From NCBI RefSeq assembly GCF_002288925.2, contig NW_022098043.1:2542300-2606299 (forward strand): a stretch of 64,000 nucleotides of DNA, given 5' to 3'. This DNA comes from Delphinapterus leucas (lineage: Eukaryota; Chordata; Mammalia; Artiodactyla; Monodontidae). Below are positions 20,385-29,345 of the stretch, piece by piece. The notes under the pieces are model-generated. The model made no database searches. It worked only from the letters and a program-made list of their open reading frames with translations, and was not told the DNA's origin. Made by a program: the position numbers and the translations under genes. The stretch's first letter is position 1, and every line of letters begins with the position of its first letter.

Positions 20385-20736
20385 TGATAGAGGTTGATGT
20401 CAGTGAAGGTTCAAAGAGACTTTAAAATTTGATAAAATAGTGCAGATATCTGTAAAAAAAAAAAATTGAAGGCAAATAGAACAAACTGTAACAGCTGATA
20501 ATTCAGAAAGGTAAAAAGTTTGATGTTTGTTATATTATATTTACACTTTCAAATGTCTTTATAAATAATTAGAGGGCAAAAAAAGTTTGTGGCCCTGAAT
20601 GTGTGAAGGCCCTTGAGTGCCATGTCAGGAATGGGGTCTGCAGCTGTCTAAACAGGGGGACCATGGCTCAGAATGCTCTCCCTGAAAGCTGTGTATAGCA
20701 CAGACTGGATGTGGGAACAATAAAAGTTTACTTTAA
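20385..20736. other. Intergenic, no gene seen
   Basis: A possible reversed L2 piece is present at 20620-20736. Nothing else is recognised. Confidence 0.4.
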
Positions 20737-20900
20737 TAGTCCAGGCCAGAGTTTTCCAAAGTGTAGACAGGACCATCTGCATCAAAATCTCCCAAGGGCA
20801 CTCAATAAAATTCAAACCCTGGGCCTTTCCCCTCCAGCCTACTAAATCCTAATGTTTCCAGCAGGGCCAAACAATCTGTACCTGAGAAGGTGGAGTGGTA
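20737..20900. mobile_element. MER5A-like hAT element
   Basis: 'gttttccaaagtgtagacag', 'accatctgcatcaaaatctc' and 'ggccaaacaatctgtacctg' follow the MER5A order (CAGTGGTTCTCAAAGTGTG type). Diverged. Confidence 0.65.
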
Positions 20901-21059
20901 GCAAGTTCAGGGGAAGGTGGGGGGCTGCGTTTAGTACCTGTGGAGATGGAGATGCCCACAGGACTTCCAGCCTGTGAGTGGATATAAGAGTTTCAAGTTC
21001 ACCAATGGATGTTGATCAGATTCATAGTCACTGGAGCTCACGTCCTATGGGGGGGAATG

Positions 21060-21690
21060 GCAGTAAACAATAAACACAGTAAATAGGTTTATTATATCAT
21101 ATGTGAGAAGGTGGCTGGGCCTGAGTGGTAGTGGTAGTAGTGGTCAGGTAGGGGAAGTATCAGGAGTCACCACGTAGTAGTGGTGAGAAGGAAGATTTGT
21201 GGAAAGGCTTGAGGGATGTGATGGAGTAGGCCAAGTGGATATCTGGAGAAGAGTGTTCCAGGCAGAAGGAACAGCAAGTGCTAAGGCTCTGAGGTAGAAG
21301 TGTGGCTGTCGGTATTTGAGAAATAACAAGGAGGCAGTGTGGTTGGAGTGAAGTGAGTGAAGGGGAGACTGAAAGAAGAGGGCCTTGGGACTTCCCTGAT
21401 GGTCCAGTGGGTAAGACTCCACACTCACAATGCGAGGGGCCTGGGTTCGATCCCTGGTCGAGAAACTAGATCCCACATGCATTCCGCAGCTAAGAAGGTT
21501 GCATGCTGCAACTGAAGATCCCGCATGCCACAACTAAACATGCTGCAATGGAGACCCGGCGCAGCCAAAATAAATACATACATACATACATACATAAATA
21601 TTAAAAAAAAGACTATTAAGAAAAAAGAAGAGGGCCTTGCAGGGCTGTGGTGTTATATAACAAAGGAAATAAGGAAATGAACTCAGTTAC
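21060..21690 (-). mobile_element. LINE-2 fragment split by a SINE
   Basis: Reversed L2 words: 'gttccaggcagaaggaacag', 'gcaagtgctaaggctctgag', 'gaaataacaaggaggcagtg'. It continues after the SINE at 21388-21623. Confidence 0.8.
21388..21623 (+). mobile_element. CHR SINE with 16-bp duplication
   Basis: Diverged copy with an unusual body ('gaaggttgcatgctgcaact') and a (cata)n/A-rich tail. Flanked by 'aaagaagagggccttg' at 21372-21387 and 21624-21639. Confidence 0.96.
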
Positions 21691-21885
21691 AGAGTGCCAA
21701 TAATGTGTAAGGAACTGAGCTTGACATATGTCAGCCAATTAATCCTTGCACTAACCTTGAAGGCAGGTGTTCTGACCTCACCCACTTTTTTTACACATGA
21801 ATAAACTGAGTGACATAAACAAAATATGACTCGCTCATGATGTACAGCTAGGAAGTGGCCCAGAGGATCCTTCCCAAGCACCACA
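21691..21885 (-). mobile_element. MIR SINE, reverse orientation
   Basis: 'cagccaattaatccttgcac', 'cacatgaataaactgagtga' and 'atgatgtacagctaggaagt' follow reversed MIR order. Confidence 0.7.
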
Positions 21886-22126
21886 CATTGTTTGCTATGT
21901 ATCTGTCATAGCTAGAGCCATTCCATAAAATTCCCATTACTTTTAGCAAAAGGATTCAATGAGGGGAACTGAGGAGCAGACATGGCCTAAGCAAGGGGGA
22001 TTACCACCCAGGCCCAGGCATCCTGAGACTGTTCTGGATCTGCAGGAAGAAGAGTCTGCAGATATATGGCCCCTCTGAGTCAAGAGCAATGTGGGCCTGC
22101 AATGGTTAAAAAATGAGGACTTGCTA

Positions 22127-22259
22127 GACTTCCCCAGTGGTCCATTGGTTAAGACTCCGTGATTCCGCTGTAGGGAGCATGGGTTCGATCCCTGGTCAAT
22201 CCCTGGTCCAGGAAATTCCACATGCCGCATGGGGTGGCCAGGGGAAAAAAAAAAAAAAA
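22127..22259 (+). mobile_element. CHR SINE, short type, with duplication
   Basis: Flanked by 'gaggacttgcta' at 22115-22126 and 22260-22271. The B-box segment 'tcgatccctggtcaatccct' is partly duplicated inside the element. Confidence 0.95.
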
Positions 22260-22343
22260 GAGGACTTGCTAAAACAGGGTTACAAATATTGCAGCATATT
22301 TTAACTGATTACCTTCAAAAAGATCATGCTTTTAACATGCAGA

Positions 22344-22653
22344 GGGACTTCCCTGGTGGCGCAGTGGTTAAGGATCCACCTGCCAATGCAGGGGACACGG
22401 GTTTGAGCCCTGGTCCGGGAAGATCCCACATGTCGCGGAGCAACTAAGCCCATGAGCCACAACTACTGAGCCCGTGTGCCACAACTACTGAATCCCGCAC
22501 GCCTAGAGCCCATGCTCCGCAACAAGTGAAGCCACCGCAGTGAGAAGCCCGCACAGCGCAAAGAAGCGTAGCCCCCGCTCACTGCAACTAGAGAAAGCCC
22601 TCACGCAGCAACGAAGACCCAAAGCAGCCAGAAATAAATAATAAAATCTAAAA
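22344..22653 (+). mobile_element. CHR SINE, long type, with duplication
   Basis: Full-length type. Flanked by 'aacatgcaga' (22334-22343) and 'aacatgtaga' (22654-22663), one mismatch. Confidence 0.96.
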
Positions 22654-22869
22654 AACATGTAGAATACACAGCAATATAAGTTATATAAAATTATTAAATT
22701 CATAGCGTACCACAGGGGGAGTGGTCTGATGATGGGACCAGTTTCACAGATGTGAGGGGCTTCTTTCTAGCCTGTGTTTCTGTGTCTGAATGTATAACTT
22801 CCTGTGGCCCTAACACAGAAAGTCTACATCTGAGGCCCTCAGTACATGTAAATAAAGATAAAGATGGTA

Positions 22870-23105
22870 AATATATGTGGTACTTGCTGGCTGCTGCCCT
22901 GAGTTCTATACGTACATTGGCTAAGACCCTTAGAACAGCCCCATGAGATTGGCATTACTGTTTCCATGTGATGGAGGAAGAAACAGTGAATCAGGGGGGT
23001 TGACTGATTTACCCAAGGTCTTCTAACTAGTGAGTGGTGGTGTGGGGATCTGAACCTAGACAATCTGGCTAGATTCTTAGTCTTAATTCTTATGCTATAC
23101 TGCCT
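22870..23105 (-). mobile_element. MIR SINE, reverse orientation
   Basis: 'tacattggctaagaccctta', 'acagccccatgagattggca', 'tgatttacccaaggtcttct', then 'ttcttatgctatactgcctg' at the tRNA end. Confidence 0.82.
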
Positions 23106-23360
23106 GGTCTAGGCCGGGCCTCGGCCACGGGCTGTCCCAGGTTGTTTGTCCCAAGGGCTCTTTCCTGGCACTGTCACGTTGATACAACTTTCTCCAGGCT
23201 GTGGAGGACCTTAGGGCTGCTATTTCCTGGTTCTCATGGGATCTGCTACCTCCAAGGCTGGCACCCAAGGACTGACTGAGGACCGGAATGAGGGAGAGTC
23301 AGAGAGTGAGGAGGATCGGAGTGCGTGCGTGAATGTTGACCTCAAGACTGGAAAGGACTG

Positions 23361-23473
23361 GGAGTTCCATGATGGTCTAGTGGTTAGGGTTTGACACTTT
23401 CACTGCCGTGGCCTGGGTTCAATCACTGGGAACTGAGATCCCGCAAGCCATGCGGCATGGCAAAAAAAAAAAG
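23361..23473 (+). mobile_element. CHR SINE, short type, with duplication
   Basis: Flanked by perfect 'aagactggaaaggactg' at 23344-23360 and 23474-23490. The A tail is intact. Confidence 0.97.
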
Positions 23474-23584
23474 AAGACTGGAAAGGACTGTAGGTCTCAG
23501 GGTTCTGGCCCATGTCATCTGCATAAAGTCCCTCCACTAGCCCCACCTTTGCCTCCTTTTTTCTACACTGAACCTGTGGTGCTT

Positions 23585-23740
23585 TGAAAGAGCTCTGGAT
23601 TAAGATGTTAGAAAACTGACTTAAGTCCTGGATCTGTTAACCTAATAGCTGTGTGATCTTGGCCAAATGGCTTTATGTCTCTGAGTCCTCAGTTTTTTCG
23701 TCTGTGAAATGGAAATGAGAATAATAGCTACTATTTATTG
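23585..23740 (+). mobile_element. MIR SINE
   Basis: 'taatagctgtgtgatcttgg', 'atggctttatgtctctgagt' and 'cgtctgtgaaatggaaatga'. Confidence 0.85.
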
Positions 23741-24079
23741 AGCACGAGGACTTGGATCATTGATAAACCTGGGGCACTTGGTTGTAAACTATAAAGGACC
23801 GAACCATGTGAGGCATATTGTCATTGTTCTGATCCTTGTCCTAAATGCTTTTCCTCCCTTTGGTTATTTCCATTAGAGCTGATGTTCTCCTTTCATCTGC
23901 TCCAGGTGACACAAGGCCCTTGGATTTCTCTGAAGGCTTTTCTAGGCTCTTCTGTCATCTCCCAAATGGCTGGACCTGTGCCAGGAGAATGTGAAGTCCA
24001 GAGAACTCAGTTTAATGTCGGCACCTTCAGTCACAATCACATCACTCTAGTAGCGTTTGAATATACTTTTATGTGAAGG
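23741..24079. other. Intergenic, no gene seen
   Basis: The 64-residue open frame at 23882-24076 has no family signature. Nothing else is recognised. Confidence 0.4.
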
Positions 24080-24262
24080 GAGAGCATATCTCATGAAAAG
24101 TACACAGATCATGAGTGCTCAGTGAGTTATCACAGAACAACTACATCTGTGTAACCTTTGTATCCACCACCCAGTAAAGAAAGAGAACATTATCAGCACC
24201 CTAGAAGCCCTTGTTGTGTCCACTTTGTGCCCCCTCCTAACCACTGCCACCTCCTTCCTCCC
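24080..24262 (-). mobile_element. Old LINE-1 fragment, reversed
   Basis: 'atgaaaagtacacagatcat', 'caactacatctgtgtaacct' and 'ttgtgccccctcctaaccac' follow the reversed 3' UTR of old L1 elements. Confidence 0.65.
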
Positions 24263-24429
24263 CATGTCTATGTCTGTGTTGCCAAAGCCCAGCACAAAGC
24301 CTTGTCAAGAGGCCCATAAATAGTTGCTAAGCTGAACTAAGCCCTTTGACATCATTTTGTGATCTCAAGCTAGTCACTTGGACTTCCTCTGCCTTGATTC
24401 ACTCTTCTGCAAAACAAGGGTGGCATTTC

Positions 24430-24590
24430 AGTAATCTCAATAATTCTCAACCCTAGTTGAGAATCACCTGGGGAAACTTTTGGAAAACTATCCATCTTGC
24501 TTGGGCACTACCCTGGAGGAAGTGGATACAAACCTCTGAAGGTCCCAGGCAATGGTAGTGTTTAAAAGCTTTCCAAGGATTCCAGTGTAT
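24430..24590. mobile_element. MER5/hAT-like fragment
   Basis: 'aattctcaaccctagttgag' and 'gagaatcacctggggaaact' are typical of MER5/MER20-type ends. Strongly diverged. Confidence 0.5.
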
Positions 24591-24656
24591 GGTCAGGATC
24601 TCTCAAATCTTACAAATTTCAACCAACACTATATGTTCAAATCTCAGTTCCACTGC

Positions 24657-25089
24657 TGCTGTGGGTTGAATTGTGTCCTCCACAAAGACGTTGAAGTTCT
24701 AACCCCCAGCACCTGTGAATGTGGACTTATTTGGAAATACGGTTATTGAAAATGATCAAGTTAAGATGAAGTCATTGGGGTGGGCCCCTAATCCAGTGTG
24801 ACTGGAAACCTTACAAAAAGGGGAAATTTGAACCCAGAGACAGAGACACAGGGAGATCACCACGTGAAGACTGGAGTTATCAAGGAACACCAAAGATTGT
24901 TGGTAAACCACCAGAAGCTAGGAGACACGCATGGAACAGATTCTTCCTCACAGCCCTCAGAAGGAACCAACTCTGCTGACACCTTGACTTCAGACTTCTA
25001 GCCTCCAGGATATGAGACAGTAAATTTCTGTTCTTTAAGCCACCCAGTTTGTGGTACTTTGTTACAGTAACCCTAGCAAACCGATATAA
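24657..25089 (+). mobile_element. MaLR (ERVL) LTR
   Basis: It begins 'tgctgtgggttgaattgtgt' and continues 'gttgaagttctaacccccag', 'ttgacttcagacttctagcc' and 'taagccacccagtttgtggt', ending near 'gcaaaccgatata'. This is the MST/MLT1 LTR layout. No internal region is attached. It ends about 550 bases before the inferred SLC9A1 start site. Confidence 0.85.
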
Positions 25090-25159
25090 CTATTTACATA
25101 CTAGTTAAGGAGCTCTCTTTACCTGTTTCCTCATCTGTGAAAGTGGAACCATAATAATT

Positions 25160-25345
25160 GTTCTATATGCTGGGCTCCATTCTAAACACTTTACATAGGT
25201 TATCTCATTTAGTCATCACATGTACTATACTACAGCAGATCAGCAGATATAGGTACTCCCGTTATCCCCACTTTTTCAGATGAGAAAACTGTGCAACAGA
25301 GAGGTTAAGTAATTTGCTCAAGATCACATGGTAACTAAATGTATA
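25160..25345 (-). mobile_element. MIR SINE, reverse orientation
   Basis: 'ctaaacactttacataggtt', 'tttcagatgagaaaactgtg' and 'gaggttaagtaatttgctca' in reversed MIR order. Confidence 0.88.
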
Positions 25346-25469
25346 AGATTATAATACATCCTTCACAAGATTATTGGGGAGTCTCCAAGAGACTGTGGAT
25401 GTGGATGTGGATATGAAGGCGCTTTGTAAATAGTAGAGCATTTTACTCATGTTAGTCAGAATCTCTGTA

Positions 25470-25640
25470 GATTCCAGACTTTTTTTTTTGCCATCTCTGA
25501 CTCTCCCTCCTCTTTCGACGCGATACTTCCTTTCCTCGGAGACAGGGGTCGCTGCGTTGAGCGGGCGCTGACAGGTCCTTCTAGCCCGCTGCACCGGCTG
25601 CTCGCTGGTGCCTATAAGTGGCAGCGCCGGGCTCAGAGAG
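25470..25640 (+). promoter_or_regulatory. SLC9A1: Inferred SLC9A1 core promoter
   Basis: Seen: a dT run at 25480-25489, an AP-1-like TGACTCT at 25498-25504, a GC-rich rise from about 25510, and a TATA-like CCTATAAGT at 25611-25619. Known, from memory: the rodent NHE1 promoter has a functional poly(dA:dT) element about 155-170 bases before the start site. Inferred: placing the start about 27 bases after the TATA-like box (near 25640) puts the dT run at about -155, which agrees. No transcript data were available. Confidence 0.6.
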
Positions 25641-25930
25641 GCAGCAGTCCGCCGCCGCCGGGGCTGGGGCCGGGGCTGCAACTGGAAGTGGAGCTGGACG
25701 CGGAGGACCTGAAGCTGGGCCAGGGCGCAGCGCAGCACCGCGCCGGGGCCGCAAGGAGGGGCGTTTCGCTGCTGGCCCACCGCGAGCCGCCCTCAGCGCG
25801 CGCCAAGGCGCCCTCTCGCCAGGCCGCCTGCCTCCGCCTTCCGCCTCCCTCCATTTCCCCGGAATCTCAGCCCGGCGCGCCTGCACCCGGTCCTTCTTTG
25901 GGTGGGGAAACTCCCTGCCGCTTTCTGGCT
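25510..25930. promoter_or_regulatory. SLC9A1: CpG island at the SLC9A1 5' end
   Basis: CpG dinucleotides are dense here (for example 'gccgccgccggggctggggc' and the stretch near 25795 with 'cgcgcgccaaggcgcc') and rare in the flanks. The position over the inferred start site fits a housekeeping-type promoter. The limits were judged by eye. Confidence 0.85.
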
Positions 25931-26325
25931 TCACTTCCTCGCAGCCTGGGCTCTCAGCCCCCTCTCTTCTTCTCCTGGACTGGGTCTCACCCCCTTCGAT
26001 CCCCTTCCTTTAGCTCAGGCTCCCTGCCCCTTACCTTAGCCGAGTCCCAGCTCATCAGTCACTTTCCGCAGCCGAGGGTCCCCACCCTCCCTTTTCCTTT
26101 TCCTTGCCTGGGATCCAACCCATCCTGTCCTTTCCTCTGTCCCTAGGGTGCAGTCTCTCCCCTCCCCCACCCCCTTTCCCAGGCCTGGAGTTCCAGACCT
26201 TTTGGTCTTCTCTTACGGTCCTAACTGAGTCCTTGTCCCTCTTCCCCAGTTTGGAGTTCTAGATCGTGAACCCAGCCTTCCTCCACTTCCAGAGGACTGC
26301 TTCCACAAAAGCACATCTCTAAAAC

Positions 26326-26340
26326 ATGAACTTTGCTTAG
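26326..26340 (+). promoter_or_regulatory. SLC9A1: Upstream ORF 1 (4 codons)
   Basis: ATG AAC TTT GCT TAG. The ATG has A at -3 and A at +4, a moderate context. It lies 110 bases before the main ATG, in another frame. It could lower or regulate translation of SLC9A1. Inference only. Confidence 0.5.
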
Positions 26341-26385
26341 AGACTCCCCCAGCCTCTCTTCCCCGCTGCTGACCCCCTGCCACCT

Positions 26386-26415
26386 ATGTCCCAGGTCTTA
26401 CTCTCACTCCGCTAA
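26386..26415 (+). promoter_or_regulatory. SLC9A1: Upstream ORF 2 (9 codons)
   Basis: Encodes MSQVLLSLR and stops with TAA only 20 bases before the main ATG. Its start context is weak (C at -3, T at +4), so leaky scanning past it is likely. If it is translated, the short gap would disfavour reinitiation. Confidence 0.5.
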
Positions 26416-26435
26416 GGGTCGAGGGTGGCAGCAGG

Positions 26436-26787
26436 ATGCTTCTCTGGTCTGGTGTCTGTGGCCTCTCTCCGCCTCGAATCTTCCCTTCGCTGCTCGTGGC
26501 AGTAGCCTTGGTGGGGCTGCTACCTGTTCTTAGAAGCCATGGCCTCCAGCCCAGCCCTACTGCCAGCACCATCAGAGGCTCAGAGCCGCCACGGGAACGC
26601 TCCATTGGGGAGGTCACCACCGCCCCGCCGGAGCTCGCCCCCGAGAGCCGCCCTGTTAACCATTCCTTCACTGAACACAGCCTGAAATCTCGAAAGGTCT
26701 TTCCAGTCCTGGGCATCGACTACACACACGTGCGCACACCCTTCGAAATCTCCCTCTGGATCCTGCTGGCCTGCCTTATGAAGATAG
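26436..26787 (+). CDS. SLC9A1: SLC9A1 coding exon 1: Na+/H+ exchanger 1, N-terminus
   Basis: NHE1 is the plasma-membrane Na+/H+ exchanger (CPA1 family). It swaps one extracellular Na+ for one internal H+ and sets cell pH and volume. This exon encodes residues 1-117 plus the first base of Gly118, followed by the donor gtaagt. Seen: [20 protein letters not shown], a hydrophobic segment at about 15-33, a Pro/Ser/Thr-rich outer loop with the sequon N75-H-S, and the start of the next membrane helix ([18 protein letters not shown], 101-118). The start is chosen because this N-terminus matches the family, the ATG has A at -3, and downstream numbering then equals human NHE1. Against human as I recall it, the outer loop has several changes (for example around 78-88) while 91-118 is unchanged. 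No frameshift or stop. Confidence 0.98.
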
Positions 26788-28739
26788 GTAAGTGCAGTTC
26801 GCCCCCGACGCTTCCGCCGCCACCAAACTAATGAGCTTCTTGAACCATCCTTACTGCTTGAGGCTGCCTAGGAATAAAGGTCTGGACTACTGCTGTAAAG
26901 TAGGCAGCCTCTATCCCATCATCGTGGTCCTTCTCAAACTGGAGCTCCATGGCCTCTGTGGTCTGAGGCCTCCTAAGATTGGAGCCAGCGTTGTTCATGG
27001 GAGAGAGCAGGACCAGAGGATGGGATGCTTCAGGTACTAGGTACCTTCAGCGAGGCTTCCAGGCCTGGCAAGTCTCCTCTGGCTGGGACAGACCCCGAGG
27101 GGAGCCAGGCACCCAGCTGTGTGAGACAGGAGTGTCTTCAGCAAGTGGCACAGTCCGCTCTGTCCACAGCGACCAGTGTAATTACATGCTTCATGGGAGG
27201 GTGTTCCAGGATGGAGGCTGTTTCTACTTGGTTTGTCTAAGGAGTTTGTAGTGGGGGACCTGTGTGCTGGAGACTTACAGGTGTGGTGAAAGATGAGGCA
27301 TCCCCATATCCTCACCTTCCTTCATCCCCAGAGTGTTATCTGTCAGCTTTGCCTGCCCAGGCTGGTCTGGAGCCCCTGAGTCAGTTTCCTGCCTGGGAAT
27401 GCCATTCCTTATACAGTTTATGGGACGGGGGCCTTGGGAATTCCTGAAGTCTGGTTTGGGGGTGGAGGGAGAGTGGAGGAGGGTCAGGCTTGGTCTGGCC
27501 CCAGCTCATCTCCAGGTTGCACCCGGCTGTGTCTCAAGGTGCTGTCATGTTGGCCTGCCTGCTGCTCATCCAAGAGGGAGAGGGACAGGTGGAGGAGCTC
27601 AGCATGTTCTGATCTGAAGAGACTTTGAAACGTTCTTTTTGGGAGAAGGAAGCAGAAAAGTTGTTCCCTTCCAGAGGATTATCACCCTGCTAGGCCCGAG
27701 CTCTGTTCTGCTGGGTGATTGATGGAGCTCACCAGAGCCTGCATAGCCTAGAAGCCCCTTGAAATGGTGTCCGGGGGGCAGGGGGTGGGGGGGTTTGAAA
27801 GCTGCCTTTGCTTTTCTAGCCCCCAGCTAGCTGTGGAAGGCACGGGGGCCTGGAACTCTGCTGGTTTGGGTTTGGAGAGTTTGTGACTCTTGGCAGGAAG
27901 CCTTGCAGCTTTCCCAAGGACATGCAGGAGCTCAGTGGTGATGCCAGGCTGGTATGAGGCAGGCTCTGGGACATGCTGCAGGAGGGCACTCGTGCTTCTG
28001 TTTTGATCCAGGAGCTGGCTTCCTGATACAGGGCTTTGGTGCTGTGACAGTAGCAGGCCTGCACATGGAGCTGGGCCACCAGCACCTATCCCCTGATGGC
28101 AGCCAGCTTCCTGGAAAAAAATCGAGGCCTGGGCAAGGGGAGCCATGTGTACTGATTCTGACAAATACATGACCTTGAACAAGCTGGGGCCTTTTTCTGC
28201 AGGTCTCGCCCACCTGTGAAACTGGCAAGCATCTCTAAATTTTACCATATCAATTGAATCGTGAAACCCTGTGTCTTAATTCGTTGGTGAGAAGCTGAAG
28301 TGACTGATGTGTCATTTGCCTGTGTGAGACCAGGAAGAGGCCTCATAAGCACTATTTATAAATTGCCCTCCTCTTTCCAACCCCCTCACCTGGCATTGTG
28401 TTAGGGCATTCGAGGCTAATGCACACACTGTGGGTCTCAGTGCCTTCTGGTGGGTCGACAGCATGACCACGAAGATCCTACTCTGGATGGTCAGGAGTTT
28501 GTCTCTGCAGGCCTGATTACCTCTAATCCTGATGGGGTCAGGCTTGGCCTGCTTTGTCCCCGCCAAAACTGTGCCCGGGACCCTGGGCAGCTGGCAGAGG
28601 TGGTGCCATGACAAGGGTATCAGTCTAGAAGTTAGGAAACTTGGCCTCTTATACCACCTCCCTCTGTGACCTTGCGCCAGTCATCCCTCTCCACTTGTCA
28701 GTTGATCTTTGTGGCCTCTTGCAGGTCTGATATTTCTGC
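26788..28739. other. Intron 1, first 2 kb, repeat-poor
   Basis: I see no transposon in this stretch, which lies next to the promoter. GC-moderate unique sequence is where promoter-proximal enhancers could lie, but no specific site can be claimed. Confidence 0.4.
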
Positions 28740-28850
28740 CATTCTACTGACTTGGGTAACCCTGGCAAGTCACTCACCCTTGGGCCACAGTTTTCTCATC
28801 GTAAAGTGAGGAGGCTGGATATGATCTCCGAGGGCATTTGTAGTTCCAAG
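28740..28850 (+). mobile_element. MIR SINE fragment
   Basis: 'cctggcaagtcactcaccct' and 'cacagttttctcatcgtaaa'. Confidence 0.75.
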
Positions 28851-29021
28851 AGACTGTGTCTCTGGCTTGATAGGGCAATTTTCTGCCTCTGAAAACAGGA
28901 GTGCCCTAGCATCTGGCCATCCTGGGAAGAGGGTAGAGAGAAAGATGGCCAAAAGATCTTAAGGGTCCCAGTTCAGGTGGCAAAAAGTGAAAGCCCATTT
29001 CTCCCTTTACCTTGCAGTGTT

Positions 29022-29154
29022 TTTGTTTTGTTTTGTTTTTTTGTTTTGGCTACGCAGCCTGCGGGATCTCAGTTCCCCAACCAGGGATTGAACCTGGGCT
29101 GCGGCAGTTGAAAGCCCCAAATCCTAACCACTAGGCCACTGGGGAACTCCCCCT
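29022..29154 (-). mobile_element. CHR SINE, short type, with duplication
   Basis: A T/G-rich run, then 'ggctacgcagcctgcgggat' and the reversed head. Flanked by 'ttgcagtgtt' at 29012-29021 and 29155-29164. Confidence 0.94.
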
Positions 29155-29164
29155 TTGCAGTGTT

Positions 29165-29345
29165 GAATTGAGGTTGGCACCACTCTGCCACTTACCCTCT
29201 CTGAACCTCAGTTTCCTCAAGTATAAAAAGGGGGAAATAATAGTATCTAGTTATAATGCTGCTGGCGTGATGATGACATAAATTAACGCACGTAAAGCTG
29301 GCTTTGTACCTATAGGAAGCACTCAGTGAGTTGCAGCTGCTCCTG
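29165..29345 (+). mobile_element. MIR SINE
   Basis: 'ccactctgccacttaccctc', 'tctgaacctcagtttcctca' and the 3' end 'ggaagcactcagtgagttgc'. Confidence 0.85.

Larger units (their letters stand above)
25640..26435 (+). other. SLC9A1: SLC9A1 5' UTR (exon 1)
   Basis: About 800 bases lead from the inferred start site to the ATG. The first part is CpG-rich, the second is pyrimidine-rich. The length is close to my memory of the human leader (about 0.8 kb in one exon). No ATG occurs before 26326. The long open frames here use GTG starts only and are not treated as genes. A hidden intron cannot be excluded. Confidence 0.65.

Noticed and set aside
1..25400. Search for a neighbouring gene or processed pseudogene upstream of SLC9A1
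   Set aside because: No frame with a recognisable host protein was found. From memory the human gene also has a long empty upstream flank.
25688..26146. 152-residue open frame over the CpG island, and overlapping frames on both strands
   Set aside because: There is no ATG; it opens only with GTG. Long frames are expected by composition in CpG islands. The region fits the SLC9A1 5' UTR.
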